From NCBI RefSeq assembly GCF_002797575.1, contig NZ_PGTX01000001.1, forward strand, positions 310,001 through 374,000: a DNA stretch of 64,000 nucleotides, in the 5' to 3' direction. A program made the translations under genes and the position numbers. Position 1 is the stretch's first letter; every line of letters starts with the position of its first letter. The notes under the pieces were generated by a model that saw nothing but the letters and a program-made list of their open reading frames with translations, was not told where the DNA came from and did no database searches. Positions 60,364 to 64,000 of this stretch are shown one piece after another. Source of the DNA: Polynucleobacter brandtiae (GTDB lineage Bacteria; Pseudomonadota; Gammaproteobacteria; Burkholderiales; Burkholderiaceae).

Positions 60364-60385
60364 GGGTAGATCATTTGATCTACCC
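60364..60385 (+). other. Intercistronic hairpin between the binding protein and permease genes
   Basis: A perfect 9-bp stem GGGTAGATC/GATCTACCC with an ATTT loop, 14 bases after the stop of the binding-protein gene. There is no T-run. It probably stabilises the upstream mRNA so that more binding protein than permease is made, rather than ending transcription. Confidence 0.6.
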
Positions 60386-60438
60386 TGAACTCTCCCATAC
60401 AGCCTCATCGGCCAATGGGAGTCTTTTTGAGTACATAT

Positions 60439-61323
60439 ATGACCGGTCTTACATTTGAACTTCTTTGCATGCAATTACTCACCGGAGTTGCTCTGGGCAG
60501 TATTTATGCGCTATTGGCTCTAGGCTTATGCCTTATTTTTGGCATGCTCAACGTGGTGAACTTTGCCCATGGGGCCTTTTTCATGGTCGGCGCATTTATG
60601 GGCGTCTATTTTTTAGGCGTTACCGGTAATTTTTGGTTTAGCCTGGTTCTCACGCCCTTAGTAACCGGTGGGCTTGGATTACTTACTGAGCGATTTTTAG
60701 TGCGGCCACTATATGGACGCGGTTTGGACTACCCCCTATTGCTCACCTTTGGCCTCTCTTACGTGCTCATTGAAGCCATGCGCGTCATATTTGGTATTGA
60801 AGGCCTTCCTTCAGTAACTCCAGATGGATTAAAGGGTACGGTAGATGTGGGATTTGGGTTCTTTCCTAAATATCGCCTCTTCTTAATTGCTGCAACCGCT
60901 CTAATTATTTTTGGTGTTTGGTTTTTAATACAAAAAACTCGCTACGGTTTGATCATCAAGGCGGGCGCCGCTGATCAGGAAATTGTAAAGGTGCTTGGCG
61001 TTGATATTGCCAAAGTGTGGCTTTTAGTTTTTGGTCTAGGCTGTGCAATTGCCGGCCTCTCTGGAATATTGGCCTCACCTACTCGCTCTGTAAATCCTGA
61101 GATGGGTATTCCTATTCTTGCAGAATCTTTTGTTGTCACTGTGGTGGGTGGCTTAGGCTCACCCCTAGGTGCAGTGGTTGCTGGATTACTCGTGGGCGTT
61201 GTTTACAGCATGACCTCACTATTTTTTCCTGACCTCTCTGAACTGTCCATTTTTGTATTAATGGCAGTAGTGCTTCTAATCAGACCACAGGGCTTATTCG
61301 GCAAAGCAGGAGCAATGGGTTAA
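60439..61323 (+). CDS. Branched-chain-type ABC transporter permease (LivH-like)
   Basis: About 295 residues from ATG 60439 (MTGLTFELLCMQLLTGVALGSIYALLALGLCLIFGMLNVVNFAHGAFFMVGAFMG). TTG at 60427 has the better-placed GGGAG and ATG 60415 is also in frame. Eight or so helices follow the LivH pattern, with the 'VVNFAHGAFFMVGAF' motif and the coupling-helix region 'AGAADQEIVKVLGVDIAKVW'. It forms the inner-membrane pore with the LivM-like partner 13 bp downstream. Confidence 0.93.
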   Translation: MTGLTFELLCMQLLTGVALGSIYALLALGLCLIFGMLNVVNFAHGAFFMVGAFMGVYFLGVTGNFWFSLVLTPLVTGGLGLLTERFLVRPLYGRGLDYPLLLTFGLSYVLIEAMRVIFGIEGLPSVTPDGLKGTVDVGFGFFPKYRLFLIAATALIIFGVWFLIQKTRYGLIIKAGAADQEIVKVLGVDIAKVWLLVFGLGCAIAGLSGILASPTRSVNPEMGIPILAESFVVTVVGGLGSPLGAVVAGLLVGVVYSMTSLFFPDLSELSIFVLMAVVLLIRPQGLFGKAGAMG

Positions 61324-61336
61324 ACCACAAAAATAT

Positions 61337-62296
61337 ATGAATTCACTATTTCAATTGATTGCTCGTCACCGCGTTCTAGCAAGCAGCCTTTTTTTGATGG
61401 CCTTTCCTTTCATCATGCCGTACGAGGCCCTCGCTATTAATATTTTGATCTTTGGTCTATTTGCCATGGGATTCAATCTACTTTTTGGCTATATGGGCAT
61501 GCTCTCATTTGGGCATGCGGCCTTCCTGGGGATTGGTAGTTACCTTACGGGTATTGCAATCGTGCACTACTCCATGCCATGGGGGGCGGCAATTGCGATT
61601 GGCGTCATTGGTGCAGCAATAGGCGGCCTAATGATGGGCTTTCTAGCTATTCGCACTCGAGGAATTTATTTTTCGATGGTTACGCTTGCTTTAGGCCAGA
61701 TTGTTTTTTATATTTTTTATAAAGCAGAAAGCTTAACTGGTGGAGAAAATGGGTTGAGGGGAGTTCGTGTAGATACTTTCAATATCCTGGGCATTCCAGT
61801 AGATTTCTTAAATCCTTTGATTAAGTACTACATCATTCTCTTCTTTGTCATTCTGGCAATCTGGTTAATTTCTCGCATCTTAAATTCGCCTCTTGGGGCA
61901 GTGATGGAGGCAATTCGTGAAAATGAAAAACGGGCTGCTGCCTGTGGATTTGATATTACCCGGACAAAACTTTTAGTATTCATCCTGTCAGCAGCCATTT
62001 GCGGCTTAGCAGGCTCCTTAAGGGCTCTCCATCTTTCAATTGTGCCTATCGACTCACTAAATTATCTTCAATCAGGTCAAGCTGTAATGATGAGTATCTT
62101 GGGCGGAATGGGCACTTTCTTCGGGCCGTTCATTGGTGCTGCAGTGATGCTTTACCTTGAGGATGTGGTGACCACTTTTACTAGGCATTGGATGGCAGTA
62201 ATTGGATTAGTCTTTATGTTCTTTGTTTTATTTTTTCCAAAGGGCATCTGGGGAACAATATTAAATAAGCTTAATCAAAACCAGGACTCTAAATAA
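61337..62296 (+). CDS. Branched-chain-type ABC transporter permease (LivM-like)
   Basis: 319 residues. 'ILIFGLFAMGFNLLFGYMGMLSFGHAAFLGIGSYLTGIAI' is the LivM signature, and 'AIRENEKRAAACGFDITRTKLLVFILSAAICGLAGSL' is the coupling helix. About ten helices. Together with the LivH-like protein it forms the permease. It overlaps the next gene by one base (TAATG). Confidence 0.94.
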   Translation: MNSLFQLIARHRVLASSLFLMAFPFIMPYEALAINILIFGLFAMGFNLLFGYMGMLSFGHAAFLGIGSYLTGIAIVHYSMPWGAAIAIGVIGAAIGGLMMGFLAIRTRGIYFSMVTLALGQIVFYIFYKAESLTGGENGLRGVRVDTFNILGIPVDFLNPLIKYYIILFFVILAIWLISRILNSPLGAVMEAIRENEKRAAACGFDITRTKLLVFILSAAICGLAGSLRALHLSIVPIDSLNYLQSGQAVMMSILGGMGTFFGPFIGAAVMLYLEDVVTTFTRHWMAVIGLVFMFFVLFFPKGIWGTILNKLNQNQDSK

Positions 62297-63051
62297 TGGA
62301 TAGGCTGAATCAGACCCCTATTTTAGAAGCGCGAAATATTGGCAAGAACTTTGGGAAATTCAAGGCACTGCAACATGTTTCGACCAGCTTTATGCCTGGA
62401 ACCCTCACCGCAATTATTGGCCCTAATGGTGCGGGTAAAAGTACTTTTTTTAATGTATTAAGCGGAGCGTTTCCACCATCAAGCGGCGAAATATTATTTA
62501 ACGGTAAGGATATAACCGGCTTACAGCAGCATGAGTTTGCTCGTATCGGTATTTCTAAAAGTTTTCAGATTACCAATATTTTTAAGCAGCTGACGGTTCA
62601 TGAGAATGTCAGGGTTGCAGCTCAAATGGAGACTTCGCGCTATAACTTTTTGCGTAATGCGCAAAGCTATCCCAAACCTATTGAGCTAGCTGACCAATTA
62701 CTACGCCGAGTCAATCTGGAGCACTTAAGCAATAAGAAGACAGGCGACCTTGCTCATGGACAACAACGCGCACTTGAAATTGCTATGGCGCTGGCCTGTG
62801 ACCCCAGTCTTTTACTGTTGGACGAGCCAACTGCGGGTATGTCACCAGAAGAGACGCTGGTTATGATGGATTTAATTCGCACCCTTTCTAACGAAAGAAC
62901 CGTAATTTTAGTAGAGCACAAAATGAAGCTCATCATGGGGCTGTGTAAGCGCATCATCGTCTTACATCATGGTGAATTTTTGGCAGAGGGCTCTCCAGAA
63001 GAAGTTCAAAATAATGCTGAGGTGCGTCGTGTGTACCTAGGCCAGGGCTAA
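62296..63051 (+). CDS. Branched-chain-type ABC transporter ATP-binding protein (LivG-like)
   Basis: 251 residues. Walker A 'IIGPNGAGKSTFFNVLSG', signature 'LAHGQQRALEIAMALA' (a variant of LSGGQ seen in LivG proteins), Walker B 'LLLLDEPTAGMSPEE' and the H-loop 'VEHKMKLIMGLCKRIIVLHHGE' are in order. One of two ATPases that power uptake; its start overlaps the LivM-like stop by one base. It lies 11 bp before the second ATPase gene. Confidence 0.95.
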   Translation: MDRLNQTPILEARNIGKNFGKFKALQHVSTSFMPGTLTAIIGPNGAGKSTFFNVLSGAFPPSSGEILFNGKDITGLQQHEFARIGISKSFQITNIFKQLTVHENVRVAAQMETSRYNFLRNAQSYPKPIELADQLLRRVNLEHLSNKKTGDLAHGQQRALEIAMALACDPSLLLLDEPTAGMSPEETLVMMDLIRTLSNERTVILVEHKMKLIMGLCKRIIVLHHGEFLAEGSPEEVQNNAEVRRVYLGQG

Positions 63052-63062
63052 GAGGCTTACTT

Positions 63063-63767
63063 ATGTTGCGTGTTGAAAATTTAAATGCCTGGTACGATCG
63101 GAGTCATATTCTTCAGGGCATTTCCTTAGAGGTACATAAAGGAGAAATTGTTACCTTAATGGGCAGGAATGGCGCTGGTAAAACTACTACCCTGCGCTCC
63201 CTAATGGGCCTTCTTTCAAAAAAGGAAGGCCAGGCCACTATTGACGGAATATCATTCTTAGATCTACCCGCACATGATCGCTACCATCTAGGTTTAGCGT
63301 ACGTACCAGAGGATCGCCGCATTGTTCCAGGGCTTACCGTTAAAGAGAATCTTGAGCTTGGTGTCATTGCTAAAAAAAATCATGGTGATATGAGCGCCTT
63401 AGTAGATGAAATCGCAGAGACATTCCCGCGCCTCAAAGAGCGCTTGGGTCAAGATGGCACTTCTATGTCTGGTGGAGAGCAGCAAATGCTGGCCATTGCA
63501 AGAGCCATGATTGGCAAGCCTAAGGTCATCCTTCTGGATGAGCCTTCCGAAGGGATCATGCCAGTATTGGTTGATGAAATGTTCGAATTGTTCGCCAAAC
63601 TAAAGCAGCAAGGTCTGACTATTTTATTGGTGGAACAGAATGTGCAACAGGCACTAAAAATATCTGATCGTGCTTATATTTTGGATCAAGGCGAAATTGT
63701 TTTTCATGACACTGCCCAGAATTTACTTAATAATGACGAAATTCAGCAAAAATATTGCGCCGTCTAA
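63063..63767 (+). CDS. Branched-chain-type ABC transporter ATP-binding protein (LivF-like)
   Basis: 234 residues. Walker A 'LMGRNGAGKTTTLRSLMG', 'YVPEDRRIVPGLTVKENLELG', signature 'MSGGEQQMLAIARAM', Walker B 'VILLDEPSEGIMPVLVDEM' and 'LLVEQNVQQALKISDRAYILDQGEIVFHD' are present. It completes the importer. Together with the upstream catabolic genes this gives an operon of eight genes from the TetR gene to here. It is convergent with the YqaA-like gene. Confidence 0.95.
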   Translation: MLRVENLNAWYDRSHILQGISLEVHKGEIVTLMGRNGAGKTTTLRSLMGLLSKKEGQATIDGISFLDLPAHDRYHLGLAYVPEDRRIVPGLTVKENLELGVIAKKNHGDMSALVDEIAETFPRLKERLGQDGTSMSGGEQQMLAIARAMIGKPKVILLDEPSEGIMPVLVDEMFELFAKLKQQGLTILLVEQNVQQALKISDRAYILDQGEIVFHDTAQNLLNNDEIQQKYCAV

Positions 63768-63777
63768 GTCCTCTGGT

Positions 63778-64000
63778 TTAGTAAATGCCAACCCAGCGTC
63801 CCAGTAGATGCCAAAAACTCATCGGTAAGAGCGTTAAAAGCCAGGTAATCGTGACATAGCGAAGAAACTTTCCGATAGTCATGTAAATCAAGCAAGGCAT
63901 CCAAGCCAATCTCAGCCAACCGGCCGCTAAACACAAGGGATCGCCTAAACCAGGGAGCCAAGAGAGCAGCAACATCTTCGGGCCTCTAGCCTCCAACCAA
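63778..64000 (-). CDS. YqaA/DedA-like (SNARE-associated) membrane protein, partial
   Basis: The last 73 or so codons of a leftward gene whose 5' end is outside the window. The conserved core 'MLLLSWLPGLGDPLCLAAGWLRLAWMPCLIYMTIGKFLRYVTI' matches YqaA-type proteins, in which an arginine- and glycine-rich loop (WLPGxGDPLC) joins two helices. The family lies in the inner membrane and is linked to lipid or membrane homeostasis. The frame stays open to the window edge. Confidence 0.75.
   Translation of the reverse strand, partial: WLEARGPKMLLLSWLPGLGDPLCLAAGWLRLAWMPCLIYMTIGKFLRYVTITWLLTLLPMSFWHLLGRWVGIY

Noticed and set aside
63764-63961. 65-codon frame at the right edge
   Set aside because: It is out of frame with the YqaA-like core, which is clearly conserved in the other frame.
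1-64000. Mobile elements, CRISPR arrays, tRNA or rRNA genes
   Set aside because: No transposase, integrase, phage genes, regularly spaced repeats or recognisable RNA gene folds were seen.

Overview
The window looks like chromosomal DNA of a free-living betaproteobacterium of the Burkholderiaceae, most like Polynucleobacter. This rests on dense, short-spaced genes at moderate GC (judged by eye), four Bug/TctC-type tricarboxylate-transporter binding proteins, and family relationships recognised from memory (OxyR, DsbB with a DUF5993 neighbour, TIGR02450, type B L31). I see no rRNA, tRNA, CRISPR array, insertion sequence or prophage. No database search was run.

Layout. 1-258: 5' part of umuD behind an exact LexA box. 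438-2452: tartrate/D-malate-type dehydrogenase coupled to a Bug binding protein. 2701-10192: TPR membrane protein and an AddAB-like helicase-nuclease pair. 10313-12683: trxA, rho (with a C-rich, G-poor leader) and type B ribosomal protein L31 (with a hairpin leader). 12809-20652: GT83-like membrane protein, MATE pump, envelope proteins, a Bug protein, a DUF5993-dsbB pair, and hydrolases. 20773-23734: feoA-feoB-outer membrane protein operon behind a Fur-like box. 23928-34587: housekeeping and accessory genes (GNAT, thioesterase, cysteine dioxygenase, RhlE-like helicase, histone H1-like protein, four-domain rhodanese, phasin, truncated haemoglobin, two more Bug proteins). 34646-46379: TerC, an ion-channel-like protein, LOG protein, NnrD, EamA transporters, aminotransferase, lactate-dehydrogenase-type flavoprotein and small membrane proteins. 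46440-51181: redox block (old yellow enzyme, OxyR, ferredoxin/rubredoxin reductase, PuuD-like protein, SodB).

The most distinctive region is 52134-63767. A molybdenum hydroxylase operon (CoxG-like, FAD, 2Fe-2S and molybdopterin subunits) runs leftward. It is divergent from a TetR regulator, a VOC protein, an FAD monooxygenase resembling 2,6-dihydroxypyridine hydroxylase, and a complete branched-chain-type ABC importer. Two perfect inverted repeats lie in the divergent promoter region. I infer an inducible uptake and hydroxylation pathway for an aromatic, possibly N-heteroaromatic, compound; the substrate is unknown. The window ends inside a YqaA/DedA-like membrane protein gene.

Several small genes of less than 60 codons were found by direct reading: DUF5993 before dsbB (18580-18738), a two-helix membrane protein (46203-46379) and a weak candidate (2570-2698). 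Several starts were moved because the Shine-Dalgarno sequence or a stop/start overlap favours a different codon.
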